This document shows, piece after piece, positions 1 to 10,200 of a DNA stretch of 64,000 nt. Location: the NCBI GenBank assembly GCA_965248235.1, contig CBDFIU010000003.1, positions 620,001 through 684,000 of the forward strand, written 5' to 3'. The position numbers and the translations under genes were made by a program. The DNA is from UBA6623 sp965248235. Its GTDB lineage: Bacteria; Acidobacteriota; Terriglobia; Bryobacterales; UBA6623. Position 1 is the stretch's first letter, and each line of letters begins with the position of its first letter. The notes beneath the pieces are model-generated. The model worked only from the letters and a program-made list of their open reading frames with translations. It was not told the DNA's origin and ran no database searches.

Positions 1-141
1 AAAGGTCCGAGCCGCATGCTCGGCTACGCCGACGACCCGGCGGCAAGCGAGGCCGTCTTCGACAACGGCTGGCTCCAAACCGGCGACACCGCCGCGATCG
101 ACGGCGATGGTTTCTTGCGAATTATCGCAACCGAGCGGTAG
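1..141 (+). pseudogene. C-terminal fragment of AMP-dependent acyl-CoA synthetase/ligase
   Basis: The frame is open from the window edge to a TAG at 139-141. The 46 visible residues match the adenylation-domain stretch of AMP-binding ligases: a GYADDP segment, DNGWLQTGD and DGDGFLRI, which correspond to the usual GY-x-x-P ... GWL-x-TGD ... G-x-x-x-I core. Family members continue with a GR-x-K/D hinge and about 100 more residues of C-terminal domain. Here the frame stops right after the core, with IIATER in place of the hinge. The catalytic Lys domain is therefore missing and the enzyme is probably inactive, unless a frameshift just before the stop hides the rest. No continuation was recognised in the next 100 bases. 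Confidence 0.6.
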
Positions 142-245
142 CGGACACCCACCCGCCTAACAACTGACGAAACAACTCAATCATCAAACTCGAGCCAAGG
201 TTAGACGGTATACTGTTCCCTCCACCCGCTCTACCCGAGGACTCC

Positions 246-632
246 ATGGGCCGCTCCCAAGACCCCACCGATCCAATTCGCAAGAAAGCCGTGACATTCC
301 CTGCCGTGGCTACGGGGACGTCCTGCAACCAGAGTTCCTTCAAGGCGGGCAAAGGCTCCTTCCTCTTCATTGGACCCGGAGCCAAGGGACAGGGATTCAA
401 AGCCATGTTCAAACTCGAACGTTCCATACCCCAGGCCGGCAAGCTGGCGGCCAAGGATCCGGATCGCTTTCAGGTGGGATCCACCGGCTGGGTGACGACG
501 CGCTTCTCTACAGACAAGCCGCTTCCCCAATCCATCTGGGAAAAGTGGCTGCAAGAATCCTACGATTTGACGGTCCGGAAGAAGGCCGGAAAAAAGACAT
601 CCAAAAAGAAGAAGACTAGCCGGAAGCCCTAA
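246..632 (+). CDS. MmcQ/YjbR-like family small protein with lysine-rich tail
   Basis: A 128-residue protein with ATG start at 246. The central part (about residues 35-110) resembles short MmcQ/YjbR-like proteins, with an FIGPGAKG motif, a run of DP-R-F plus GSTGWVT, and a WEKWL-x-ESY segment near the end. The last 20 residues are strongly basic (KK-GKK-SKKKK), which would suit nucleic-acid binding; the family name implies a DNA-binding fold but biochemical evidence is thin. It stands alone, convergent with the flavoenzyme gene downstream (16 bp between stops). The family call rests on remembered sequence pattern, so function is uncertain. Confidence 0.6.
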   Translation: MGRSQDPTDPIRKKAVTFPAVATGTSCNQSSFKAGKGSFLFIGPGAKGQGFKAMFKLERSIPQAGKLAAKDPDRFQVGSTGWVTTRFSTDKPLPQSIWEKWLQESYDLTVRKKAGKKTSKKKKTSRKP

Positions 633-648
633 GGCTCTCAGCATCTAC

Positions 649-1755
649 CTACGCGAACCGTCCCCAAAACTCAATCGCGCGGTTCATCGTTCGTTCGATC
701 ACTTCCTCGTTAGGCTCCAGCGACCAGACGCCACGTTCATCTTGCCTGCCGCTATGGAGCAGGAGCCCGTCTTCCCTGGGGGACATCATAAAGCCGCCAT
801 AGTCAATCTCCGGCTGCGGCAAGAGAATCGTGATCTGACCCTTGTCGGGCGTCAACTCCTCATCGCCAAACAGCGCTCGGGTGCCGAGACCGGTGCAGTT
901 CATGATGATCGGTTCCGGCAACTTGAGAAGAGCGCCGAGATCCGAGAACTCGCAAACCACAATGCGGCCTCCGGCGACACGGAAGTCGCGCAACACGGCG
1001 CTAAGGTATATCGGCGTCTGGATCTGCATCGTCGTGTCGCGAACGACATCCAATGAGCCGAAAGGGTGTTCGCCGGGTTTCAGGACCTTGTAGTGGTAAA
1101 GGTCACCCAGTTCGTTTCCTTCCCTCTCTCGCCGGCGCTCCGCGTTGTCCCGCCGATAGTTGTCAAGCTGGCGGATGCCGTAGGAATCACCGATCATGTC
1201 TTGGAAATAGCGGTGAGAAAGCCTTGCGGCCCGAACGTACCGCGCTCTGATTTGCGCGGCGAGAGACTTTGACATGACATCCTCGAAGTCATCCGGCATG
1301 ACCTCGGGGTCAAACTGTGCCTCCGCGACGTTGGACGTTGTATGGGGCGGCAGGTCTTTTGCGTAGATCGTGACGTCAAAGCCCCGCCGTTGCAACAGGC
1401 GTCCCGTCGCCAATCCCACCGCGCCGCAGCCGGCGACCGCACACCTCCTCTGGTCCGTCTTCAGCGCCTCTTCCACCGCGAAATGAGACGTTCCCCAGGA
1501 CAAGCCGACTCCGCGCGCGCCGTGTCCGTAATTGTGAATGACAATTTTTTCTCTAAGCCGCTCCGTCTCGACACGGAACCCAGAAGGTCGGTATGGTCGT
1601 AGACCCACGACGGTGCGGATGATGTGGTCCCATGAGATTTCGGGTATCGCGAATCTCCTCTGAGGGCTGACAAGTCGGCCTTGCGGCACCGGGGTTGAAC
1701 AAGTTGTTCCCAAAGCCGCCGACGCGGTTGCTTGCAATAGCGCACGCCGTTTCAT
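649..1755 (-). CDS. FAD-dependent D-amino-acid-oxidase-like oxidoreductase, apparently circularly permuted
   Basis: This 368-residue protein starts MKRRALLQ, a Tat-like or Sec-like export signal, so it probably works outside the cytoplasm. The FAD-binding Rossmann motif GCGAVG is at residues 109-114, followed by TIYAKDLPP-x-TTSN, typical of D-amino-acid oxidases (DAO family). Unusually, the block that normally ends DAO enzymes, GLRPYRPSGF (residues 51-60) and IHNYGHG (73-79) with LSWGT, lies before the Rossmann motif. The C-terminus stops at W-x-LEPN-x-E ... EFWGRFA, which in normal DAOs leads directly into that block. The order therefore looks like a circular permutation. Substrate is unknown; oxidation of an amine or amino acid is expected from the family. 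It is convergent with the MmcQ-like gene. Confidence 0.75.
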   Translation of the reverse strand: MKRRALLQATASAALGTTCSTPVPQGRLVSPQRRFAIPEISWDHIIRTVVGLRPYRPSGFRVETERLREKIVIHNYGHGARGVGLSWGTSHFAVEEALKTDQRRCAVAGCGAVGLATGRLLQRRGFDVTIYAKDLPPHTTSNVAEAQFDPEVMPDDFEDVMSKSLAAQIRARYVRAARLSHRYFQDMIGDSYGIRQLDNYRRDNAERRREREGNELGDLYHYKVLKPGEHPFGSLDVVRDTTMQIQTPIYLSAVLRDFRVAGGRIVVCEFSDLGALLKLPEPIIMNCTGLGTRALFGDEELTPDKGQITILLPQPEIDYGGFMMSPREDGLLLHSGRQDERGVWSLEPNEEVIERTMNRAIEFWGRFA

Positions 1756-1962
1756 GGAAATTAGATCTGCCTTTGCTCTGGTGCCTTATCGGAAATTTTC
1801 CTTAGTGCCGCCGTCGGCTCCAACATTGTACCCGCGAAGCTCAACCCGCGCTGTGCCGCACCCGTAGTCTGGGATGCGCTCGATCCCAAACAATGACGCA
1901 ATCGTGACATGTTTGTGGGTCGATTTGCGAAATACGAGAAGAAGACTACTTCTTGACCATGC

Positions 1963-3622
1963 TCATTCAGACGCCGCGAAATAGAGGCTGTTCAACCGCT
2001 CGCTTCGGTACACCGCCCAACCAATTGGGTCGTCTTTATCGCCGCCGTCGACAACCAACTCGAAGACTTTCTCGCGTGGGTTGGTGCGGGTCACCTCGAC
2101 AATCCGCGCCCAGTGCCGGCCGCCGGTGATGTCGCTCGACATGTTGCCGTCTTTATCACGGACGCGCCCGCCGTCGGTCACCAGCACATTGCCGGTCGCT
2201 GGCAACCAGTCGGCTTCACTGATGAACGGCGAGAAAAAGAGCTCATCCCCGGGGCCGCCGTATGTCCAGCTTTGCTTCACGGTCTTGGCGGCCGGATCAA
2301 CGGCATATTCCACCACTCGGCTGTAGCTGTCCTTGTCCTCCGACTTTTTCCCGGGCGGCCAGGAGCGGTTGTTGCCGTTGTCAAACAGCGACACGGTCCC
2401 GGACGGGGTCATCTTGGCCGCGTGCTGGTGATATTGCCAAGAGAACTCGCCTTGTGGTTCGAGTAAGTACGGCTTCCAGGGATCTTTCCAACCCTCGTGC
2501 GTACCCAGAATCCAAATCAGCTCTCCGGTCTCGCGCGAGAATTTCACAACAGCGTCCTGATGGCGGAATGACAGGACGATCGAGTCGTCCGAGGCGTCAT
2601 GGAAGATACTGTTCCCGTGCGCCCAATCGCGTGTCATACCCTCGACTTCGGTGTACGCCCAGTCATTCCAGATCGGTGCCAACGAATCGTACCCAACCCG
2701 GTGGACGTCAAGCATGTCCATCAGCTTCCACTCCCGGACAATCGTCCCGTCCCGAGCGAATTCCACGACGATATCGCCAATGACTTTCGCCGTCTCCTTG
2801 TCGGCATCCGGTTTCGCCGGATCGGTCGGATAGTTTTCGATCTCCCGGAGTTCGGTCGAGAGGACCAGCAAATTCCCCGAAGCTATCTGGAGAATCCCGT
2901 GGTGAAACGTTTCGGTCTCGACGGGGATCGATCCTTGCGGTACTTTCTCGACAGCTTCGGGACTGGGGTGCCGGGGCGGCGTGCCATTGCGCGACGACAT
3001 TACCGAGCATGTCCATCTCGAAAGCTCGGTTGTGTCCGATCATGCAAAGCAGGTTGCCGTTCGGAAGCGGGCGCGGATCTCCGACGGCCTCGTCGCCGCG
3101 GTAGTACCACACAACCTCTCCGGCGGCATCGACGGCCAACACCAGGCCGTACGCCTCGTCCGTTTCGCCGCCGGTAGGCCACTTCATGGGTGTGAAAAGC
3201 GTGATGCCCGGCTCCATCTTGTCGGGAACGGCCGCCAGAATCTTGATTGGAGGCAAGTCGTCGGGCAATGGAGTGGTTTCGAACTCCAGCTCGTGAACGT
3301 CGGTACTCACGTTGCCAGCCTGGTCGCGAGCCCGCACGCGAAGTTGATGTTTTCGGCCGGCCTTGAATCCGAGCACCGCTCGGGTGTGATCCGTCGCCGT
3401 ATCCCCCGTTTCGGGGACCGCCCACTGGCGCTCGCCGTCGCTGACCTCGATTACCAACTCGGCCGGCTCATCCGTTACGGCGGAAACGATAGCGGCAAGG
3501 GGAACGGCGGGGTTCGGGTTAGGCGCCACCGACGGCGCGGACGTGAAGCTCGGCGCGGTGGTATCGCCGCAGCCAATTACTAACAGCGCCGCAAGAGCGC
3601 AAAAAGTTTGTCGAAGAGACAC
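1963..3622 (-). pseudogene. Arylsulfotransferase (ASST)-like lipoprotein, frameshifted
   Basis: Two overlapping frames make one protein of about 550 residues. The upstream frame gives a GTG start at 3622, with AAGGAG six bases ahead, then a signal peptide with lipobox LVIGC; an ATG further up at 3658 has no such site. It continues through a fibronectin-like domain to the first ASST repeats (VVWYYRG, PLPNGNLL). The frame must change at the C4 run at 2973-2976 to continue with HPSPEAVEKVPQGS, FHHGI and the long ASST-type part (WNDWAY, HGNSIFHD, FDNGNNR). Families with this architecture are secreted aryl-sulfate sulfotransferases or related beta-propellers. The shift is one extra base in a homopolymer, so it may be a sequencing error; if real, only the lipoprotein head is made. 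Confidence 0.7.
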
Positions 3623-3773
3623 TGGAAACTCCTTCCAATCGGGTGTGCCGACCTGCATCTCGTTAACCCGCGCACGGCGACGTGTAGGGTGCGATCGTCG
3701 ACAGCAAGCATTGTACCGCCGCGGGATTGCTGACGGAATCCGCCCAGGGCCTCCGACGACCTGATAGGACGAC

Positions 3774-4658
3774 TCACCCCCCGCCCGACACCAAATCCAA
3801 GAACGCCTGTGCCGCGTACGACGCTTGCCGCTTCGCCGGATAAACCAACCTGATCTTGCGCTCCACCTGAATCTCTCGAACCCTTACCTCCGCCAGCGCC
3901 CCCGCGCGAAGCTCCTGCTCCACGCACATCTTGGGCAAGAACGCCACGCCCATGTTCAGTTGCACCAACTTACGAATCGTCTCGATCGTCGGCATCTCGA
4001 TCTCCATATTCAACGGCACCTGGAGTCGACGAAACGTTTCGATTACCGCTACTCGATACGGCGAAACCACGTTGTGGGCGATGAAGGTCTCCATGCCCAA
4101 CTCTTCAATGCCCACCTCGTCGCGATCCGCGAAACGATGCTCCGGAGACACGACGAATGTCAAAGCATCCGTGTAGATTTCAAGCGCCGCCAGCCCCGGA
4201 TCGGCCGGCGCGTAACTGATCGCTCCCAGGTCCAACGACCCCGCCGAAAGCGCTTCGGGAATGCGGCTCGACAAACTACGTCGGATCTCGACCTTCACTC
4301 CCGGGTAGAGCCGCCGATATCTTTCGATATGGCCGATCAGGTAAAGCGCCGTTGACTCGTTCGCGCCAATCGTCAATCGGCCCGCCCGCTTGTCGCGCAT
4401 CTCGACCAGGGCGTTGCGCAATTCGTGGTCAAGGCCGTCAAACCGCCGAGCGTAGTCAAAGACCAAACGCCCGGCGGCGGTTAATGTGAGCTGCTTCGAC
4501 GAGCGGTCGATCAACTTCTCTTCCAGCTCGACTTCCAACCGCTTGAGCGCCAGCGAAATCGCCGGCTGCGTGCGCAACAACTTCCGCCCCGCCCCCGAGA
4601 AACTACCCTCCTCGACGACCGCGACGAAAGTATCCAGCAAAGAAACGTCCACAACCAA
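3774..4658 (-). CDS. LysR family transcriptional regulator
   Basis: A 294-residue LysR-type regulator of normal family length. Residues 1-60 hold the winged helix-turn-helix with the usual pattern (LLDTFVAVVEEGSFSGAGRKL, then QPAISLALKRLE and LTAAGRLVFDYA), followed by the linker helix and a periplasmic-binding-like effector domain (about 90-290). The ligand cannot be predicted. It lies 152 bp downstream of the arylsulfotransferase-like gene on the same strand and about 280 bp from the divergent leuA. LysR proteins often regulate the divergent neighbour, so leuA is a candidate target. That is inference only: no clear T-N11-A box was identified, and a family A repeat lies between the two genes. 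Confidence 0.9.
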   Translation of the reverse strand: MVVDVSLLDTFVAVVEEGSFSGAGRKLLRTQPAISLALKRLEVELEEKLIDRSSKQLTLTAAGRLVFDYARRFDGLDHELRNALVEMRDKRAGRLTIGANESTALYLIGHIERYRRLYPGVKVEIRRSLSSRIPEALSAGSLDLGAISYAPADPGLAALEIYTDALTFVVSPEHRFADRDEVGIEELGMETFIAHNVVSPYRVAVIETFRRLQVPLNMEIEMPTIETIRKLVQLNMGVAFLPKMCVEQELRAGALAEVRVREIQVERKIRLVYPAKRQASYAAQAFLDLVSGGG

Positions 4659-4692
4659 CCTCCTCCGTCACCCACAAACCGCCCCGTCCGAG

Positions 4693-4793
4693 ACTGCAAA
4701 AAAATAGGGGCTGCCCCAAGCGCCGACCGAATAAGTTCCCTTGAATCAATAACCTCATCCGGCGCGAAGTGGACTGTCCCCATTTTTTCCCCA
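4693..4793. repeat. Family A repeat (diverged copy) between lysR and leuA
   Basis: About 100 bp resembling the copies at 35017-35123 and 62486-62591: GCGCCGACCGAATA, TCAATAA and GGCGCGAAGTGGACTGTCCCC are shared. The outer inverted repeat is worn (AAAAAAATAGGGGCTG on the left, GTCCCCATTTTTTCCCC on the right), so this looks like an old copy. Confidence 0.7.
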
Positions 4794-4860
4794 TCGAAAC
4801 TCGCGCAATGCTATGCGGCCTATGAATAAACAAGATTTATATCATTACTCCAGATCATAG

Positions 4861-4889
4861 TTCAACGGAACACTATCAATTTGCATTAT
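4861..4889 (+). promoter_or_regulatory. Possible leuA promoter
   Basis: TTCAAC at 4861-4866 and CATTAT at 4884-4889 are 17 bases apart, in a distinctly AT-rich stretch (4790-4910) that contrasts with the GC-rich surroundings. The boxes match the sigma-70 consensus only partly, so this is a weak call. Confidence 0.3.
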
Positions 4890-4940
4890 AGCCTGTTTCC
4901 TGATTTACTAGGGGGAACAGCCGATGCTGGAGGCAAACGG

Positions 4941-6134
4941 ATGTCTGATCGCGTATACATCTTCGACACGACCCTGAGGGACGGCGAGCAGTCCCCCGGC
5001 TGCAGCATGACGACCCCTGAGAAGCTGCAAATGGCGAAGCACCTTGTCGATCTCGGTGTCGACTTGTTGGAAGCTGGGTTTCCAATCGCCTCCGAGGGTG
5101 ATTTCGAGGCCGTCCGCGCGGTCGCGCGTGAATATGAAGATGTTCGCGTCGCCGCGCTGGCGCGAGCCATCCCGATCGATGTCGAGCGCGCCGTCCAGGC
5201 CCTCGACGGAGCCAAGAAGCCTTGTCTGCACACCTTCATCGCCACCAGTGAGATTCATCTTCGCTACAAGCTCAACATGACGCGGGAGCAGGTCATCGAA
5301 GATGCCGTCGCCGCCGTCGAGCAGGCCAAGAAGTATATCGATGACGTCGAGTTTTCCGCCGAGGACGCCACGCGCACCGATATCGACTTCCTGTGCGCCA
5401 TCTCCAAAGCCACCGTCGACGCCGGAGCAACCACGGTAAACATCCCCGACACGGTCGGCTTCATGGTGCCCGAGCACTATGCCGAAATCATCGGCCGCAT
5501 CGTGGAAGAGGTAGGCGATCGTGCCATTGTGAGCGTGCATACGCACGACGATCTGGGCCTGGCGGAAGCCAATGCGCTGGCGGCGCTCGGCGCCGGGGCG
5601 CGGCAAATCGAATGCACCGTCAACGGTATCGGCGAGCGTGCGGGCAACTGCGCCCTGGAAGAAGTCGTGATGGCCATGAGGGTCCGCAACGATCGGTTGC
5701 CCTACCACACCAACATTCGCGGCGAGCTTCTCTACGGCGCCAGTCAACTGCTGGGGAGCTTGATTACTTTCGGGGCTCAGCCCAACAAAGCCATCGTCGG
5801 AGCCAATGCCTTCGCTCACGAAGCGGGCATTCACCAGGACGGCTATCTAAAAAACCCGCTGACCTACGAAATCATGCAGCCCGAGCAAGTCGGCGTGCCC
5901 AAGACGAACCTCGTACTCGGCAAACACAGCGGCCGCCATGCGTTGCACGAGCGCGTGAAAGACCTCGGTTTCCCCGAGCTCAACCGCGAAGAGCTCATGC
6001 GCGTCTACAAGGCCTTCACCGCGCTGGCCGACGGCCGCAAGGGCCTCACCAACGAAGACATAGAAAAACTGATCGTCGACCTGGGCTTCCAAAAGGTCGC
6101 CTCATCCGAAGAAGTCCTCACCGCCGGCGACTGA
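4941..6134 (+). CDS. leuA: 2-isopropylmalate synthase, short form lacking the regulatory domain
   Basis: Catalyses the first step of leucine synthesis, acetyl-CoA plus 2-oxoisovalerate to 2-isopropylmalate. The ATG at 4941 is chosen because GGAGG lies eight bases upstream and MSDRVYIFDTTLRDGEQ is the usual N-terminus; an in-frame upstream ATG at 4881 lacks a site. The HMGL-like TIM barrel shows DTTLRDGEQ (9-17), metal-binding HTH (200-202), NGIGERAGN and the C-terminal catalytic-subdomain motif EAGIHQDGYLK. The protein is 397 residues and ends soon after the helical subdomain. Classical LeuA has about 510 residues with a C-terminal leucine-binding domain, which is absent here. Feedback inhibition by leucine would thus be lost. 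The gene stands alone, without leuB, leuC or leuD nearby. Confidence 0.85.
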   Translation: MSDRVYIFDTTLRDGEQSPGCSMTTPEKLQMAKHLVDLGVDLLEAGFPIASEGDFEAVRAVAREYEDVRVAALARAIPIDVERAVQALDGAKKPCLHTFIATSEIHLRYKLNMTREQVIEDAVAAVEQAKKYIDDVEFSAEDATRTDIDFLCAISKATVDAGATTVNIPDTVGFMVPEHYAEIIGRIVEEVGDRAIVSVHTHDDLGLAEANALAALGAGARQIECTVNGIGERAGNCALEEVVMAMRVRNDRLPYHTNIRGELLYGASQLLGSLITFGAQPNKAIVGANAFAHEAGIHQDGYLKNPLTYEIMQPEQVGVPKTNLVLGKHSGRHALHERVKDLGFPELNREELMRVYKAFTALADGRKGLTNEDIEKLIVDLGFQKVASSEEVLTAGD

Positions 6135-6360
6135 TCGCCCCGGCGAGCAAAGCGGTTCGCACTCGAAGCTTCGGAGCAGCGGGTCTTCATCTTTCGCTGA
6201 TGGCGGCGGTTGCCGGAGCGATCGGCCCGCATTTCGATTGAGGATGCCGGGCGCCCGTCCTTGATCTCTCTTGAAAGCATCTCGGAGAATAGAGAGGGAC
6301 CCGGCGACGTCCCGTGAAGACGGTGCGTCTTTTCTCGATCAGTGTGCTTGGCAATCGACC

Positions 6361-7282
6361 ATGAAACTTTTCGGCGTCATGATGGTGCGTAACGAGGCCG
6401 ACATCCTCGAGATGAATTTGCGTCATCACTTCGCTCAGGGCGTCGATCAATTTCTGGTCGTTGACAACGGCTCCTCCGACGGCACGCTCGCCGTATTGGA
6501 ATCGTTCGCCGACGACGGCCGTTTGCGTTGGATTCGCGACGCGGGTCCCTATGACCAATCCGACATCACTACCGACCTCGCCCGCGAAGCCGGGACGATG
6601 GGCGCCGATTGGGTCGTGCCGATTGACGCCGATGAGTTTTGGTACGCACCCCACGGAACTCTCAAAGACGTGCTCCAGGAAGCGACCGCGGCCGCGCTCA
6701 AGGTTTCGATGACGAATTTCATCCAACGGCGCGCTCAGCTCACATCCACGCCCGATGCGCTTCTGCAAATGATCTATCGGCCCGAAGCGAACGATGTGCC
6801 CGCGGAAAACGCGCAGGCGTTATTCGACGCCGGGAAGTTTTCTTACGTGGAGCTGGGCGCTTATCCCAAATGGATCGCGAGGCCGGCCGAGCAAGTCCTG
6901 ATCGCGATGGGCAACCATAATGTCTTCACATTCCAGGTGCCGCGGAAGATTGTCCCGAGATCCAATGTCTGCACGCACCCTTACGGGCTCGCTCCCTTTG
7001 GGTAGCCAAGGCAATGGACCACGGCGGGCGGGTGGAACGACTTGGGTTGCCGGAAGACCAGGGTGGCATGTGCGAACCTGGTACCGGCTTGCGACGCGGG
7101 GTTCCCTCGACGCGGAATGGCGGGCGAACAGCTATGAAGACGAATGTCTGGACGTCCAGGGTCAATCGCACCCGCTTATCCGCGACACAAGGTTGCGGGA
7201 TTTGGTCGCACCTTGGATCAGCGAAGAGAACGGGCAAAACGTAACCGCCATCTCGACCGCGGCGGAGAAGATGATCTCATGA
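6361..7282 (+). pseudogene. Family 2 glycosyltransferase (Glyco_tranf_2_4-like), two apparent frameshifts
   Basis: The ATG at 6361 begins MKLFGVMMVRNEADI, the standard opening of GT2 enzymes that take a sugar nucleotide; VVDNGSSDGT and the DADEF metal-binding motif (around residue 96) follow. The first frame ends at 7005, but protein-like sequence continues in other frames: HIPGAAEDCPEIQCLHAPLR through AMDHGGRVERL, then WHVRTWYRL and EWRANSYEDE to a stop at 7282. Shifts are needed near 6926 and 7063. The reconstructed length is about 306 residues. The last frame overlaps the next gene's start by four bases (ATGA), a sign of translational coupling that supports the reading. Function in surface glycan synthesis is inferred. 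Confidence 0.7.
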
Positions 7283-10200
7283 GTGCAACCCCGGGCCCCG
7301 AACCTTTACCCACGGGGGATTCTCAAGACGACCAAGCCGCCGCGGACCTCAATCCGCTCCAGCGCGTCGTTCTCGAGGCCGTTCCCGCTGCCGGGCGGGT
7401 GTTGCTGTTGGGTTCGACCGGCGAGGCCTGGGCGGCCAAGCTGCGCGACCTCGGCTGTCGCTTGATCGTGCTTGAAAAGGATCGGCGGGCCGCTTTGCGA
7501 ATGGCGCCCTACGCCGAACGCGTCATCGTCAATACTCTTGCCTGGCCGGAATTGAAGGGCGAGATTCCCGACGGCCCCTATGACGCGATCATCGCCGTCG
7601 GTTTCGTCGAGGCCGGCCCGACGCCGGTGTCAACGCTTCGTGATCTCAAGGACCTCCTCACGCCCGAGGGGCATCTGATCGTCTGCTGCGCCAACTTTGC
7701 CCACGCCGGAATGCGGGTGTCGCTGTTGAAACAAGGCACCCTGCCGCTCGAGGAAGACGGGCCGGTTTCGGCCGACCATGTGAACTATCTCACGCGCTCC
7801 ACGTTGGAGCAAACGATCGAGCAGGCCGGGTTGTTGATCGGCCGGTTGGATCGCATACAACAGCCGTTGGAGTCGCTGCCCGGGGTGCCCCCGAACCTTG
7901 ATCCGTCGATGCGCGAGCAACTGGAGGCGGACCCGGACGCATCGACGAGCCATTTCGTGATCGTCGCCTATCCCTCAAACCTACCTCATCTTCAGGCGAT
8001 TCAGAAACGGATACGAGGGATGGCCGAGGACCGAGAAACGCTCCGACGCGAGCGGGCGGAGATGGAGGCCGCCCATGCAAAGACTCAGGTGGAGTTAGAG
8101 GCCGGCCACGCGAAAGAGCGCGCCCGGATGGGCGAACGGATTCGGGGCCAGGCAACGGAGCTTGCCGAAATGGTGGATCTGATGCGCCGCCAGGGCGCCC
8201 AGATTACCGACCTCAAACAGCGCCAACAAGAACAGGAAGCCAAGCTGCGGCAGGCTCAAGCCACCGAGGAAGCTTACGAAGTGGTTCTGTCCGAATTGCA
8301 TCGCGTGAAGCAGAGTCCCGGCTGGAAACTGAATGTCGCGTACCGCCGCTGGGTCAAGCGAAACGTTTGGAGTCGGCCCTGGCTCATGCACTTGTACGAA
8401 GGGTTTTTCTCTCTGCTGTCAGGCCGTCCGGCTCCGGCACCCGACTCGCCGCCGACCCGCGAGGCAACAACCCTGTCACCGTCGCCCGTTCCTTCCGCTC
8501 GCGATAAGGCGAAAACGCAGACCCCGGCGCCGCCGCGCGCACAGGCTCCCAAGGCTTCTCCCGACGCGCCGCCGACGGAGTTCCGAATCTCGGTCGATTA
8601 CCCCGAGCCCGATTCCCGGCGTACCCTCGCCGGCCGCGTGCTGGTGCGTGGTTGGGCTCTGGCCTCCTCGCCGATCGAGAGTGTTTTCGTGCAACTCGAT
8701 GACGGCCCCGAATACAAGGCGGTCTACGGTAAAGCGCGCCGCGATGTGTCCGAAGTCCATCCTGAATACGCCGATGCGGCCACTTCGGGGTTCGAGGTGC
8801 GCTGGAACGTCCCACGCGGACAAGGCGGGTTACACCAACTACGAATTATTGTGATCACCAAGGAAGGCGCCCGCGGCGAACTCGTTCGCGAGGTGCTGAT
8901 TGATGATCGTGATGCCTACGAAATCTGGATTCGACGAAACGCTCTGTCCGACGCCGACAAGCAAGATATGCTTCGCGAAAGCGAAAAGTTCGCTCAACGT
9001 CCCTTGATCAGCGTCGTGACGCCGGTTTTCCGCACCGACCCGGCGGACTTAGAGAGCTGTGTTGCATCCGTCCTCGCCCAGATCTATCCCCGTTGGGAAC
9101 TTTGCCTGGTCGACGACGGTTCAAACGACGCTTCGCTGACGAAGGCATTGGAAAAGTTCGCCGCGAAAGACTCTCGGGTCAAAGTGATCGCCCTGGAAAA
9201 GAACAGCGGTATCGCGGCCGCCACCAACGCGGGCATCGGCGCCGCCGGCGGCGATTACGTTGCTTTCCTTGACCACGACGACGAGATCGCCCCCGAAGCC
9301 CTTTACCGGGTGGTTCAAGCGATCAACGACGCGCCCAATGTCGAGGTTTTCTATTCGGACGAAGACAAGATCGACCCGCAAGGCAATCGATTCGGCTCTT
9401 CAAACCGGACTGGTCACCGGACTTAATCCATGGTATGAATTATGCCTGCCATCTCCTTGTAGCAAAACGGGATTTACTAAATCGTATTGGCGGGCTACGG
9501 CTTGGTTTCGACGGTGCGCAAGACTACGACCTGATCCTGCGTTTGTGGGAGAAGACCAATGAGATCAAGCGTGTCAGCGGGGTGCTCTATCATTGGCGGA
9601 CGACTCCCGGATCGACAGCGATCGATGTTGGCAATAAGCCGGCGGCGTCCGACGCCGGTCGCCGCGCCCTCGAAGGCCACGTCGAGCGGATGAAGCTCGA
9701 TGCCCAGGTGATCGAGACCGGGCCGGGGCGGTATCGCGTGCGCCACGGGTTGGCGGATGAACCCCACGTTTCGATCTTGGTGCCAACCGGCGGGCGAGTG
9801 GATCGGCTGGAAGAGGCCGTGGAGAGCGTTTTCGCAAAGACCGAGTACGCCAACTATGAGATCGTCGTTATCGACAACTCGTCGGATCAGCGCACCAATG
9901 AATTGATCGAGCGTCACGCGGCTGCCGGGCAGCCGATCCGGCGGCTTAACTATCAAGGCGAGGACTTCAACTTCGCGCGCTTGTGTAACTCCGCGGCGCG
10001 CTCGACGGATGGGGACTTGCTGCTTTTTCTCAACGACGACGTCACGATTATCACGCCGCATTGGCTCACGTCGATGGTGGAGCATGGCTGGCGAGACCGG
10101 ATCGGCGCCGTCGGCGCGCGACTACTCTTTCCCGACCGCCAGATTCAGCATGCCGGCGTGGTGTTGGGAGTCTTCGGAACCGCCGGCCATTGCTTCAAGG

